Below, piece after piece: positions 9,291 to 17,597 of a stretch of DNA of 64,000 nucleotides (its first letter is position 1; each line of letters opens with the position of its first letter). The position numbers were made by a program, and so were the translations under genes. The stretch is taken from assembly GCF_036511935.1 (NCBI RefSeq), contig NZ_AP028878.1, positions 4,154,001 to 4,218,000 of the forward strand, written 5' to 3'. The stretch comes from Marinobacter nanhaiticus D15-8W. Lineage in GTDB: Bacteria > Pseudomonadota > Gammaproteobacteria > Pseudomonadales > Oleiphilaceae. The notes below the pieces were generated by a model. It made no database searches, was not told the origin of the DNA, and was given only the letters and a program-made list of their open reading frames with translations.

Positions 9291-10469
9291 TCAACCTTCG
9301 CGTCCATCGGCCCGGGGGCGGGCAAGGATCCCCGCGTAGAACACCAGGAACAGGGCAAACGCCAGAACCCAGAGACCACCACTGATCCGCACGCCCAGGG
9401 CCCACTCAATACCGCCGAAAGCAGTCACCACCCGCACCAGCGCCGCAGCCTGGATAGCAAGAAACGCCGCCACCATGCCAGTGGGGAGAACCAGCGCCCT
9501 CCCTGTATGCCCAAGGGAAACCCGCGCGATAACACCTAACACCAGGCTGCCGATGACACCCAGTCCCGCGGCATGGGCCCACGCGCTGCCCGGCCAGTCG
9601 AGCAGCTGGTGCCCCGCCAGCAACACCAGGGCCACGGGGATCCAGAGTAGCGAGAGGTGAAGAATCCACAGCAGCGGATTTCGCGCTACCCGCCAGCCCT
9701 TCCAGCCGATAAGGCGCGACAACATCAAGGCAGCAGCCACCAGAGCCGCCAGTCCACTACCCCAGTGTCTGCCTGCCAGCAGGAGCGCCAGCAGGGCCAC
9801 CATGCTCGCTAACTGGAGCATGTCCAGCCTTGGAAAGACCTTGACGGCTGACCCATCAAGCCCCTGCTGGCGCAGCCAGCCTGAGGAAAACGCCGGCGTA
9901 ATCCGACCGCCGATGATGCCCGAGAGCGCCATAGCCATCACCAACCCACCGGAGATGAACAACGGGTTGAACGATAGAACAAAGCCGAGCTGCATCCCCC
10001 AGAGCAGTCCCAATACCACCAGGATCATCAGTTGCCGACGTTGGCGTGCTCGCCAGATACGCCAACCAGCGTCGAACATCACCAGCGGCATGAAAGCCAG
10101 GTTGACCGCGTGAACCAAAATCGCTGGCACCTCTGCGCCGCCAGCCAGAAGCAGGCGTCCACCGAGCCAGACCAGCCAGAGGCCGAAGAGGGACGCGCCG
10201 TGGGTGCGCTCCGTACTGGTCCAGACGCAAACCGCAGTCAGCAGGAAACCGGCAATGGCGGCAGATAGAAAACCGAACAGCATCTCGTGTTGATGCCAGA
10301 ACAAGCCCGGCATGGCCAACGGCAAACGCAGCTCCCCGGAAGCCACGCCGATCCAGAGAGGGACGGCAAACACCCCGAGTAGCGCCAACGACAGGAAGAA
10401 GATACGGAAGGGATAGCTGAAGAGCTGCCCGATGGCCGGTCGATCGATGGCAACACTGTCGGTTTGCAT
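9291..10469 (-). CDS. nnrS: NnrS family protein (nitric-oxide-responsive membrane protein)
   Basis: A 392-residue, very hydrophobic NnrS homologue with about 12 membrane segments. NnrS proteins carry haem and copper in Rhodobacter and protect against nitrosative stress. The start ATG at 10469 is chosen over the GTG at 10484 because GGAG lies 8 bases in front of it. A perfect 23-bp NsrR-type palindrome (10516-10538) lies about 50 bases upstream, so NO-induced expression under the nsrR gene at 44.4 kb is the natural reading. It diverges from the SirB2-like gene. Confidence 0.88.
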   Translation of the reverse strand: MQTDSVAIDRPAIGQLFSYPFRIFFLSLALLGVFAVPLWIGVASGELRLPLAMPGLFWHQHEMLFGFLSAAIAGFLLTAVCVWTSTERTHGASLFGLWLVWLGGRLLLAGGAEVPAILVHAVNLAFMPLVMFDAGWRIWRARQRRQLMILVVLGLLWGMQLGFVLSFNPLFISGGLVMAMALSGIIGGRITPAFSSGWLRQQGLDGSAVKVFPRLDMLQLASMVALLALLLAGRHWGSGLAALVAAALMLSRLIGWKGWRVARNPLLWILHLSLLWIPVALVLLAGHQLLDWPGSAWAHAAGLGVIGSLVLGVIARVSLGHTGRALVLPTGMVAAFLAIQAAALVRVVTAFGGIEWALGVRISGGLWVLAFALFLVFYAGILARPRADGREG

Positions 10470-10515
10470 GGCATCGCACTCCACGAAATGGCTACAGCAT
10501 CAGGTTAAGACTTTT

Positions 10516-10538
10516 AAGATTCATTTTAAATAAATCTT
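10516..10538 (-). promoter_or_regulatory. NsrR-type operator of nnrS
   Basis: AAGATTCATTT-T-AAATAAATCTT is an almost perfect 11-1-11 palindrome. Each half matches the gammaproteobacterial NsrR half-site AANATGNATTT at 10 of 11 positions. It lies between nnrS and the SirB2-like gene and could control both. The binding protein is inferred from the motif and from nsrR being present in this window. Confidence 0.8.
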
Positions 10539-10612
10539 TTTGAGTATTACTCGGGACGGAGGCATCATGGTCCCGCTGAAAATGAAGACTGTTCGGACCG
10601 AAGGGCCCCTCC

Positions 10613-10987
10613 ATGCAATGGTATCCACTGCTAAAACACATCCATATCACCACCGCCGGCCTGACAGCCGTTCTTTTTATCCTACGTCTTGCGTTGGATG
10701 CCGGCGGCCGGCCAGGCTGGCGATCGACGCCACTCAAATGGCTACCCCACCTGAATGACACCCTACTGCTGGCAGCCGCCATCGGCCTGCTGGTCGTCAC
10801 CGGTTGGATGCCTTTCGTCCACCACTGGCTGACTGGCAAGGTGATTCTTCTCTTGGGTTATATCGTCGCAGGACGTTACGCCATCAAGCCACGATATGGC
10901 CGTTCCACACGCATCACCGCGGCCACGCTCGCGCTGTTCCAGCTTGCCCTGATCTTCTGGCTGGCGCTGAACAAGCCGATGTTCTGA
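10613..10987 (+). CDS. SirB2-family small membrane protein
   Basis: A 124-residue protein with four hydrophobic segments, matching the SirB (SirB2) family: it opens with WYPLLKHIHITTAGLTAVLF and has a central WLTGKVILLLGYIVAG segment. The family name comes from a Salmonella invasion locus, but its biochemical role is unknown. It diverges from nnrS across the NsrR-type operator. Two hairpins, shared with the narK transcript end, follow its stop codon at 11020-11073. Confidence 0.82.
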   Translation: MQWYPLLKHIHITTAGLTAVLFILRLALDAGGRPGWRSTPLKWLPHLNDTLLLAAAIGLLVVTGWMPFVHHWLTGKVILLLGYIVAGRYAIKPRYGRSTRITAATLALFQLALIFWLALNKPMF

Positions 10988-11009
10988 CCGACTCCGCATC
11001 CCTCCTCCC

Positions 11010-11037
11010 ATAAAAAAAAGGCGCCCGGAGGAGCGCC
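11010..11037 (-). terminator. Rho-independent terminator of narK
   Basis: On the minus strand, a GGCGC...GCGCC hairpin (11020-11037) is followed directly by eight T residues (11012-11019 on the plus strand read as A). It lies about 70 bases past the narK fusion stop. Confidence 0.8.
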
Positions 11038-11043
11038 AAGGCT

Positions 11044-11073
11044 CCGCCCGTGCGAATCGTTCAGCACGGGCGG
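11044..11073. terminator. Strong 10-bp hairpin between convergent SirB2-like gene and narK
   Basis: CCGCCCGTGC (11044-11053) pairs perfectly with GCACGGGCGG (11064-11073) across a 10-base loop. With the neighbouring hairpin it sits between convergent genes and probably helps stop transcription from either side. There is no clear T-run on the plus strand. Confidence 0.55.
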
Positions 11074-11104
11074 ATTAACGGGTTAATGCATCACTGCCGT
11101 GGGA

Positions 11105-13774
11105 CTAGCACGGGAACGGCGCATTGCGTCTTGAGTAGTACCACCAGGTCAGCACCATGCAGCTGGCATAGAACACGATGAAGCCGATCAGCGCCGGCGC
11201 CACCCCGCCAGTCAGGTCGATCGAGGTACCGTAGGATTTGGGGATAAAGAACCCGCCGTAGGCGGCAAATGCGGAGATGAATCCCAGCACCGCCGCAGAC
11301 TCCTTGTTCGCGGCCTTTTCGGCACGCGTCTTGTCCTGGCCGCCGATTTCCTTCATCAGCAGGTCGCGGAAGATGATGGGGACCATACGGAAAGTCGAGC
11401 CGTTGCCGATGCCTGAGGCCGCGAAAAGCACCAGGAACATCAAGAAGAAGCCCCAGAAATTGCCCGCCCCGTTATCGCCGGGCAGGAAGTAAAGCACACC
11501 CATAATGCCCAGGATCATCACTGCGAACGTCCAGAAGGTTACGCGAGCTCCACCCAGCTTGTCCGCCAGGATACCGCCCACCGGTCGGGACAACGCGCCG
11601 ACCAATGGCCCCAGGAAAGCGAACTTCACCGGGTCGACCTGCGGGAACTGCATGCCTGACAGCAGCGGGAAGCCGGCGGCAAAGCCGATGAAGCTGCCGA
11701 ACATCCCCAGGTAGAGCCAGCACATGCGCCAGTTGTCGGCGCGACGGAAGATGACTGCCTGGTCGCGGAAGCTGGATTTGGCATCGGCAATATCGTTCAT
11801 ACCGAACCAGGCGGCGATGGCGCCGACGACGATTAGCGGCGCCCAGATAAAGGCCGCATTCTGCAACCATAGCATCTCGCCCTGATTGGGACCGGTGACA
11901 ATGGTCAGGCCATCCCCCGCCCAGTTACCGAATACGCTACTGGCGATCACCAGCGGCGCCAACAACTGCATACCGGACACGCCCAGGTTGCCCAGGCCGG
12001 CATTCAGGCCAAGGGCTGCGCCCTTCTGGGACTGCGGATAGAAGAAGCTGATATTGGCCATACTGGAGGCGAAGTTACCACCACCGAAGCCACAAAGCAG
12101 TGCCAGCACCAGCATCACCAGGTACGGCGTACTGGTATCCTGGATAGCGAAGCCGATCCAGATGCACGGCAGCAGCAACGAGGCGGTAGAGATAGCTGTC
12201 CAGCGGCGGCCGCCGAAGATGGGCACCATGAAACTGTAGAAGATGCGCAGGGTTGCGCCGGACAACGCCGGCAAGGCCGCGAGCCAGAACAACTGGTTGG
12301 AGCTGTAGTCAAAGCCCAGCTTAGGCATCTTCACCACCAGGATGCTCCAGATGGTCCATACCGCGAAGGCCAGGAACAGGTTGGGAATCGAGATCCACAG
12401 GTTACGCCGGGCAATGCCCTTGCCCTTGGCTTCCCAGAATTCCGGATCCTCCGGGCGCCAGTCGTCCAGCACGAACATGGACGGCGTAGCCAACTCGGGC
12501 AGGTCAGTCTTCTCTTCCTTCTGGCTCCACTCCACGCGCTCGGCGGAACGGATGGCATAGTGCATCCACACCAGCGCTGCGGTCACGATAACGAACAGCA
12601 GCATGAAACAGCTTTGCCAGATGCCGATGACATCGTTGAGCATGCCGAAGGTCAGCGGCATCAGGAAGCCGCCCAAACCACCGATCATGCCGACGACACC
12701 GCCGACCGCACCCACATGCCGGGGGTAATAGACCGGGATGTGCTTGAACACGGCGGCTTTGCCCAGGGACATGAAGAAGCCCAGCACGAAGGTCAGCAGA
12801 ATGAAGGCTGGCAGGCTCATCGCCAGACTGAAGGCGATATCGCCTTTCACACCCTCGACCGTGTAATCGGTCGGCGGGTAGCTCAGCAGGAAGGTGCAGA
12901 TCACCGAGGCAATCAATGTCCAGTACATGACCCGGCGGGCGCCGTAGCGGTCGGACAACCAGCCACCGAGGATCCGGAAAAGGGAAGCCGGAACGGTATA
13001 GAGCGCGGCGATGACACCGGCGGTGGCGATGTCCAGGCCATAGACCTCGATCAGGTAGTGTGGCAGCCACAACGCGAGTGCCACGAAGGCGCCAAATACG
13101 AAGAAGTAGTACAGCGAGAAGCGCCAGACACGGACTTCGGCCAGCGGCGCCATTTGCTGCATGAAACTCTCGCTGCGACGGCCCTGACGTTCGGCAGCGA
13201 GTGGATCCTCCTTCGCAATGACGAAGAACACTACACCCATGATGGCCAGGACCGTCGCGTAAACCTGGGCGGTTCCCTGCCAGCCCAACGCCAGCAATAG
13301 GAACGGTGCGCCGAAATTGGTCAGGGCGGCACCGACGTTGCCCGCACCGAAGATACCCAGGGCGGTGCCTTGTCTGGAGGGTTCGAACCAGGCGGCGGTG
13401 TAGGTCACACCGACGATAAAGGAACCACCCGCCAGCCCCACACCGAGGGCAGCCACCAGCAGCATCGGATAGCTATTGGCAAACGTCAGCAGATACACGC
13501 AAGCGGACGTCGCCAGCATCACCAGCGAGAAGACCTTGCGGCCACCGAAACGGTCGGCCCAGATCCCCAGAAACAGACGGCTGATGGAGCCGGTCAGGAT
13601 AGGGGTGGCCATCAACAGGCCAAGCTGGGTTTCGGACAGCCCGAAATCCTGCTTCAGCTTAAGACCGATGATGGAAAAAATCGTCCACACCGCAAAACAC
13701 AGTGTAAACGCGAAAGTTGAGATCCCGAGGGCCCGATTCTGGTCCCCTCGGGCGGGAGCTGCCGTTGTCGCCAT
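11105..13774 (-). CDS. narK: NarK fusion: nitrate/H+ symporter joined to nitrate/nitrite antiporter
   Basis: The 889-residue protein is two complete major-facilitator domains in tandem, about 24 membrane helices. Residues ~15-420 form a NarK1-type half (signature GLAGGSFIVGVTYTAAWF; second motif GGVVGMIGGLGGF). Residues ~465-885 form a NarK2-type half (signature GFGGGNFASSMANISFFYP). Such NarK1-NarK2 fusions are known from Paracoccus, where one half imports nitrate with protons and the other exchanges nitrite for nitrate. The start at 13774 has GGAG six bases upstream; a TTG 12 bases further up is less likely. A 14-bp ANR box and a -10 element lie upstream, and a T-run terminator follows. Confidence 0.92.
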   Translation of the reverse strand: MATTAAPARGDQNRALGISTFAFTLCFAVWTIFSIIGLKLKQDFGLSETQLGLLMATPILTGSISRLFLGIWADRFGGRKVFSLVMLATSACVYLLTFANSYPMLLVAALGVGLAGGSFIVGVTYTAAWFEPSRQGTALGIFGAGNVGAALTNFGAPFLLLALGWQGTAQVYATVLAIMGVVFFVIAKEDPLAAERQGRRSESFMQQMAPLAEVRVWRFSLYYFFVFGAFVALALWLPHYLIEVYGLDIATAGVIAALYTVPASLFRILGGWLSDRYGARRVMYWTLIASVICTFLLSYPPTDYTVEGVKGDIAFSLAMSLPAFILLTFVLGFFMSLGKAAVFKHIPVYYPRHVGAVGGVVGMIGGLGGFLMPLTFGMLNDVIGIWQSCFMLLFVIVTAALVWMHYAIRSAERVEWSQKEEKTDLPELATPSMFVLDDWRPEDPEFWEAKGKGIARRNLWISIPNLFLAFAVWTIWSILVVKMPKLGFDYSSNQLFWLAALPALSGATLRIFYSFMVPIFGGRRWTAISTASLLLPCIWIGFAIQDTSTPYLVMLVLALLCGFGGGNFASSMANISFFYPQSQKGAALGLNAGLGNLGVSGMQLLAPLVIASSVFGNWAGDGLTIVTGPNQGEMLWLQNAAFIWAPLIVVGAIAAWFGMNDIADAKSSFRDQAVIFRRADNWRMCWLYLGMFGSFIGFAAGFPLLSGMQFPQVDPVKFAFLGPLVGALSRPVGGILADKLGGARVTFWTFAVMILGIMGVLYFLPGDNGAGNFWGFFLMFLVLFAASGIGNGSTFRMVPIIFRDLLMKEIGGQDKTRAEKAANKESAAVLGFISAFAAYGGFFIPKSYGTSIDLTGGVAPALIGFIVFYASCMVLTWWYYSRRNAPFPC

Positions 13775-13803
13775 ATAAATCTCCAAAATGGCATTCAGAG
13801 GGT

Positions 13804-13852
13804 TACGGCAACTCTAGTGAGGGCCCAGGGTGCGGGAATTGATATTTCTCAA
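13804..13852 (-). promoter_or_regulatory. narK promoter with class II ANR/FNR box
   Basis: TTGAT-ATTT-CTCAA (13839-13852) matches the ANR/FNR consensus TTGAT-N4-ATCAA at 9 of 10 positions. On the minus strand TAGAGT (13816-13811) can serve as the -10. The predicted start at 13804 then puts the box centre at exactly -41.5, the classical class II activator position, and leaves a 29-base leader before the ATG. Confidence 0.8.
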
Positions 13853-13950
13853 GCTCACAAGGGCCTCGCTCGGCCCTGTCAGAAAGCAGGCATTCAGCCG
13901 TACAGGAAGGGCAGATTAAATGCTTTTATATCATAAAGTTGCGAAGGCAC

Positions 13951-13966
13951 TACTCCTCTTTGGGTA
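13951..13966. promoter_or_regulatory. NarL/NarP 7-2-7 site between narK and hemN
   Basis: TACTCCT-CT-TTGGGTA fits the inverted heptamer pair TACYYMT-N2-AKKRGTA at 13 of 14 defined positions. It sits in the 400-bp region between divergent narK and hemN, about 154 bases upstream of the predicted narK start. It is the best NarL-type site I found in the window. Confidence 0.7.
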
Positions 13967-14086
13967 GCCAGTCGGCGCAGCCAGTTCATTGGGAGTAACC
14001 CGACGTTTCCACCCATCGATCCATCGCTCGGACCCAAGCAAATTATCTTTTAAGCTACTGATAGACAAAGCATTCATAGCATCACC

Positions 14087-14102
14087 CACCTCCAAAGAGG
14101 TA
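14087..14102. promoter_or_regulatory. Second NarL/NarP-like 7-2-7 site, nearer hemN
   Basis: CACCTCC-AA-AGAGGTA fits the 7-2-7 pattern at 11 of 14 positions. It lies 85 bases before the hemN start. Apart from this, the site at 13951 and the narK promoter, the 13787-14186 region shows no gene and no clear ANR box for hemN. Confidence 0.45.
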
Positions 14103-14186
14103 GATAGCCTATAGCCTCCGGGGAAGAGGCCGCAAAAGCGCGCGTTGCTACTATTGCAACCTCATCCATTGCCCGGCGAATGCATC

Positions 14187-15614
14187 ATGACTTCGCAACA
14201 ACGTCTCCAGCAGCGCTCAGCCAACACGCCGTCAAACGCTTCCGAATTCTGGGACGAAGCGCTGATCCATCGCTATGATCTGACGGGGCCGCGATACACC
14301 TCCTATCCGACGGCTGTGGAGTTTACCGATACGTACGGGCCGAGCGACTTCGTGGCTAATGCCGAGGCCAGCCAATCCAGCGGCCGCCCACTATCCTTGT
14401 ACACTCACCTGCCGTTCTGTGCGCATCTTTGCTACTACTGCGCCTGTAACAAGGTGATCACAAAGAAGCGTGACAAGGCACTCCCTTATGTTGACCGATT
14501 GCTGAAGGAAGCGCGTCTCCAGGCCCGGCTATTCGGCCCCCATCGCCCCGTGCGTCAGCTGCATTGGGGCGGCGGTACACCCACATTCCTGCCCGACGAT
14601 GTGATGCAGCGGTTGATGGATGGCTATCTCGAGCTGTTCAACCTGCAGTGGGACGAGGCCCGCGACTACAGTATCGAGATCGATCCACGGGAGGTCGGCG
14701 AACACACCCTCGGGGCACTGTGGTATCTGGGTTTCAACCGGATCAGCCTGGGCGTGCAGGATCTCAACCCCCAGGTACAGAAAGCGGTCAATCGTATCCA
14801 GCCCCGGGCCATGACAGAAGCTGTATTGACTGAAGCCCGGCAATTGGGATTCAACTCCATCAACCTGGACCTGATCTACGGCCTGCCCTACCAGACACCG
14901 GAGTCCTTCGCCGAGACACTGGAACATGTCATCGAGATGTCGCCGGACCGCCTGTCGATCTTCAGCTATGCGCACCTGCCGGCACGCTTCTATCCACAGA
15001 CCCGGATCCAGGCGGACACGCTGCCCTCACCGGCGCAAAAACTGACCATCCTGCAGAACACCATCAACCGCCTGCTGCAGGCGGGCTACGTCTACATCGG
15101 CATGGATCATTTCGCCAAGCCGAACGACAGCCTGGCCGTGGCCCAGCGCGACGGCCGGCTGCATCGCAATTTCCAGGGCTACACCACCCATGGCGACTGC
15201 GACCTGGTCTCTCTCGGCGTTTCCGCCATCGGCCAGACGGAACACGCCTACTTCCAGAATCTGCACGACCTGCCGGCCTATGAAGCCAGTATCGACGCCG
15301 GCCAGTTGGCGACCCACAGGGGCGTCCGGCTCAGTCGCGACGATCGTCTCCGACGCTGGACGATCAACCGCCTGATCTGTCAGTTCGAACTGGACCGTGC
15401 GCTGCTCCGGGAGACGTGGGGCGAGGATTTCGACACCTACTTTGCCCCGGAGTACCAGCGGTTACAGCCCATGCTCGATGACGGCCTGCTCACGGATTCA
15501 GGGGGCGTCCTTAAGGTTATGCCGAAGGGCCGCCTGCTGATCCGCGCGATCTGTCAGGTATTCGACCGCTATCGCCAAGCTGACCCCAACCAACGATTCT
15601 CGCGGATCATTTGA
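14187..15614 (+). CDS. hemN: Oxygen-independent coproporphyrinogen III oxidase
   Basis: The 475-residue radical-SAM enzyme converts coproporphyrinogen III to protoporphyrinogen IX without O2, a step required for anaerobic haem synthesis. The [4Fe-4S]-SAM motif is CAHLCYYCACNK near residue 70, followed by the GGGTPTFLP glycine loop; length is typical of HemN (E. coli 457). The start at 14187 gives MTSQQRL; the frame extends 14 codons upstream without a better site. It diverges from the narK fusion across a shared regulatory region and overlaps the convergent trhP by 8 bases. Denitrifiers usually place hemN under ANR. Confidence 0.94.
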   Translation: MTSQQRLQQRSANTPSNASEFWDEALIHRYDLTGPRYTSYPTAVEFTDTYGPSDFVANAEASQSSGRPLSLYTHLPFCAHLCYYCACNKVITKKRDKALPYVDRLLKEARLQARLFGPHRPVRQLHWGGGTPTFLPDDVMQRLMDGYLELFNLQWDEARDYSIEIDPREVGEHTLGALWYLGFNRISLGVQDLNPQVQKAVNRIQPRAMTEAVLTEARQLGFNSINLDLIYGLPYQTPESFAETLEHVIEMSPDRLSIFSYAHLPARFYPQTRIQADTLPSPAQKLTILQNTINRLLQAGYVYIGMDHFAKPNDSLAVAQRDGRLHRNFQGYTTHGDCDLVSLGVSAIGQTEHAYFQNLHDLPAYEASIDAGQLATHRGVRLSRDDRLRRWTINRLICQFELDRALLRETWGEDFDTYFAPEYQRLQPMLDDGLLTDSGGVLKVMPKGRLLIRAICQVFDRYRQADPNQRFSRII

Positions 15615-16914
15615 GCCAGCGGGTCAGGAAGCTGTGCTCCAGGCTTCCGCGGATGCCCTGGGGTCGGGGAATGCGCACGCGGTAGCCGCTACCGGGGGCG
15701 TATTCCATGGTTTGGCCAGTGGAGGACTCGATGGTTGCAGCGTCGAATCTCAGGCTGCCTGCCGGCGTGATGAGCTCAAGCGGCTGATGGGGCGCGAAGC
15801 GATTCTTCACGTCAATGGTGAGCCAGTGATCCGAAGCCTCGACGACTGCGCCAACCAACTGTTGTGAACCCAGATCCGAAGTGCCCCGTTCGTAATTCTG
15901 GTAGTCCTGTGGCAGGTGACGGCGCAGGAACCCCTCCGTGTAGCCCCGATTTGAAAGGGCTTCCAACTCATCCATCAACGCCATATCGAATGGCTGCCCC
16001 GCCACGGCGCTATCGATAGCCCGGCGGTAGACCTGCGTGGTGCGGGCAACATAGTAGGTACTCTTGGTTCGGCCTTCGATCTTGAGCGAATGTACGCCCA
16101 TGCGGACCAGTTCACCGACGTGCTGAACCGCACGCAGGTCCCGCGAGTTCATGATGTACGTGCCGTGCTCGTCCTCATAGGCCGGAATGAAACTACCGGG
16201 CCGATTAGGCTCTTCCAGCAACAGCTCACGGGGCTCGACGGTTTGCACGGCACTCGAAGCCACCAAATCGTCACTGTGATCGTGCGTGTGGTCAACCGCA
16301 CGGTAGTTCCAGCGGCAGGCATTGGTACAGGCGCCCTGATTGGCGTCACGATGGTTCATATAGCCGGAGAGCAGACAGCGCCCGGAATAGGCCATGCAAA
16401 GTGCACCATGGACAAACACCTCCAGCTCCATGTCCGGCACCCGCTCGCGGATCTCGCGAACCTCATCCAGGGCCAGTTCACGGGACAGGATGACACGCTG
16501 TATGCCCTGCCGGCGCCAGAACTCCACCGTGGCCCAGTTGACGGCATTGGCCTGGACGGAGAGGTGTATCGGCTGATCCGGCCAATGCTCGCGCACCAGC
16601 ATGATCAACCCCGGGTCCGACATGATCAAAGCATCCGGTCCCTGTTCGACAATGGGTTCCAGGTCATTCAGATAGGTGCGCACCTTGCTGTTATGCGGCG
16701 CGATGTTGGAGACCAGGTAGAATGCCCGACCCAGCGCCCGGGCGCGCTCCATTCCCTCGGCCAGCGCCGACGGGTCCTTGAAACTGTTGTTGCGCACCCT
16801 TAGCGAATACCGGGGCTGACCGGCATAGACGGCATCGGCGCCATAGGCAAAAGCGGTTTCCAGGTGATCGAGCGTACCGGCAGGCGCCAGTAGTTCGGGG
16901 ATCGTCATCGTCAT
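15607..16914 (-). CDS. trhP: tRNA 5-hydroxyuridine synthesis protein TrhP (YegQ-type U32 peptidase family)
   Basis: About 435 residues closely resembling E. coli YegQ/TrhP: PELLAPAGTL at the start, AFAYGADAVYAGQPRYSLRV, and the U32 signature with cysteines in CMAYSGRCLLSGYM and NQGACTNACRW. TrhP makes 5-hydroxyuridine at the tRNA wobble base, with prephenate as hydroxyl source in E. coli; the cysteines probably bind an iron-sulfur cluster. The start is uncertain: ATGs at 16914 and 16908 fit the family, and the frame is open to 16962, none with a strong ribosome site. It is one of three U32-family genes within 7 kb. Confidence 0.88.
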   Translation of the reverse strand: MTMTIPELLAPAGTLDHLETAFAYGADAVYAGQPRYSLRVRNNSFKDPSALAEGMERARALGRAFYLVSNIAPHNSKVRTYLNDLEPIVEQGPDALIMSDPGLIMLVREHWPDQPIHLSVQANAVNWATVEFWRRQGIQRVILSRELALDEVREIRERVPDMELEVFVHGALCMAYSGRCLLSGYMNHRDANQGACTNACRWNYRAVDHTHDHSDDLVASSAVQTVEPRELLLEEPNRPGSFIPAYEDEHGTYIMNSRDLRAVQHVGELVRMGVHSLKIEGRTKSTYYVARTTQVYRRAIDSAVAGQPFDMALMDELEALSNRGYTEGFLRRHLPQDYQNYERGTSDLGSQQLVGAVVEASDHWLTIDVKNRFAPHQPLELITPAGSLRFDAATIESSTGQTMEYAPGSGYRVRIPRPQGIRGSLEHSFLTRWLK

Positions 16915-17087
16915 ATCCAGAATCTGTGAATTCAATGTCGGCATGGAGTTCAGGGCCGGCATTGTGCCGAGACTCGACGACAGGCGACTTGACCAGACTC
17001 AAGGTTCACCCGGATATTTTCAGCTAACATATGTACGCTGAAATACAGATGCAGTCAGTTGGGTACACCCTCCCGGGGAAGAACAGC

Positions 17088-17597
17088 ATGACCACGGACG
17101 CCTTCGCCAACCTGGTAACGGCTATGATTACCTACCTCCAATCCGCGGGTATCAGTGCAAACCTGCTTGCACGCTATACCGAGACGTCCCCTGAGCAGTT
17201 GGACCATCCGTCCACCGCATTGTCTCCCTCCCAATTGCAGCGTCTCTGGCAACTGATCCAGACCCGGGTGCTGCCGTCGATGGCTTTCAGCTTCAAGGTT
17301 CGCCCCTTGATTGCCGAGGAACTGGCCCAGGGGCCGGTGCGTGTCGACACTGTCGCCGCGAGGCTACATATGAGTCGGCATACGCTTTACAAGAAACTCA
17401 GACTGGAAAACCTGACGTTTGGCCGTCTGCTCGACGATGTGCGACGCGAGGAGGCCGTCACCCTGCTGAAGGACCTCGATCGCCCACTGGTTGAGGTGGC
17501 GGAAAGGCTGGGCTTTTCCGAACCCAGCGCATTCTGCCGCGCGTTCAAACGCTGGATGGGTCAGTCACCGGGCGCCTTCAGGCAGGCCATCGCCTGA
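17088..17597 (+). CDS. Short AraC-family transcriptional regulator
   Basis: This 169-residue protein has a C-terminal AraC double helix-turn-helix (about residues 75-167; [20 protein letters not shown], then [20 protein letters not shown]). The N-terminal ~70 residues resemble the end of the arabinose-binding-type domain found in OruR/ArgR-like regulators, but most of that domain is absent. The start at 17088 has GGGGAAG eight bases upstream; the frame is open 19 codons further. It overlaps convergent fabB by 20 bases. Target and ligand are unknown, and control of the neighbouring fabA-fabB pair is only a guess. Confidence 0.75.
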   Translation: MTTDAFANLVTAMITYLQSAGISANLLARYTETSPEQLDHPSTALSPSQLQRLWQLIQTRVLPSMAFSFKVRPLIAEELAQGPVRVDTVAARLHMSRHTLYKKLRLENLTFGRLLDDVRREEAVTLLKDLDRPLVEVAERLGFSEPSAFCRAFKRWMGQSPGAFRQAIA

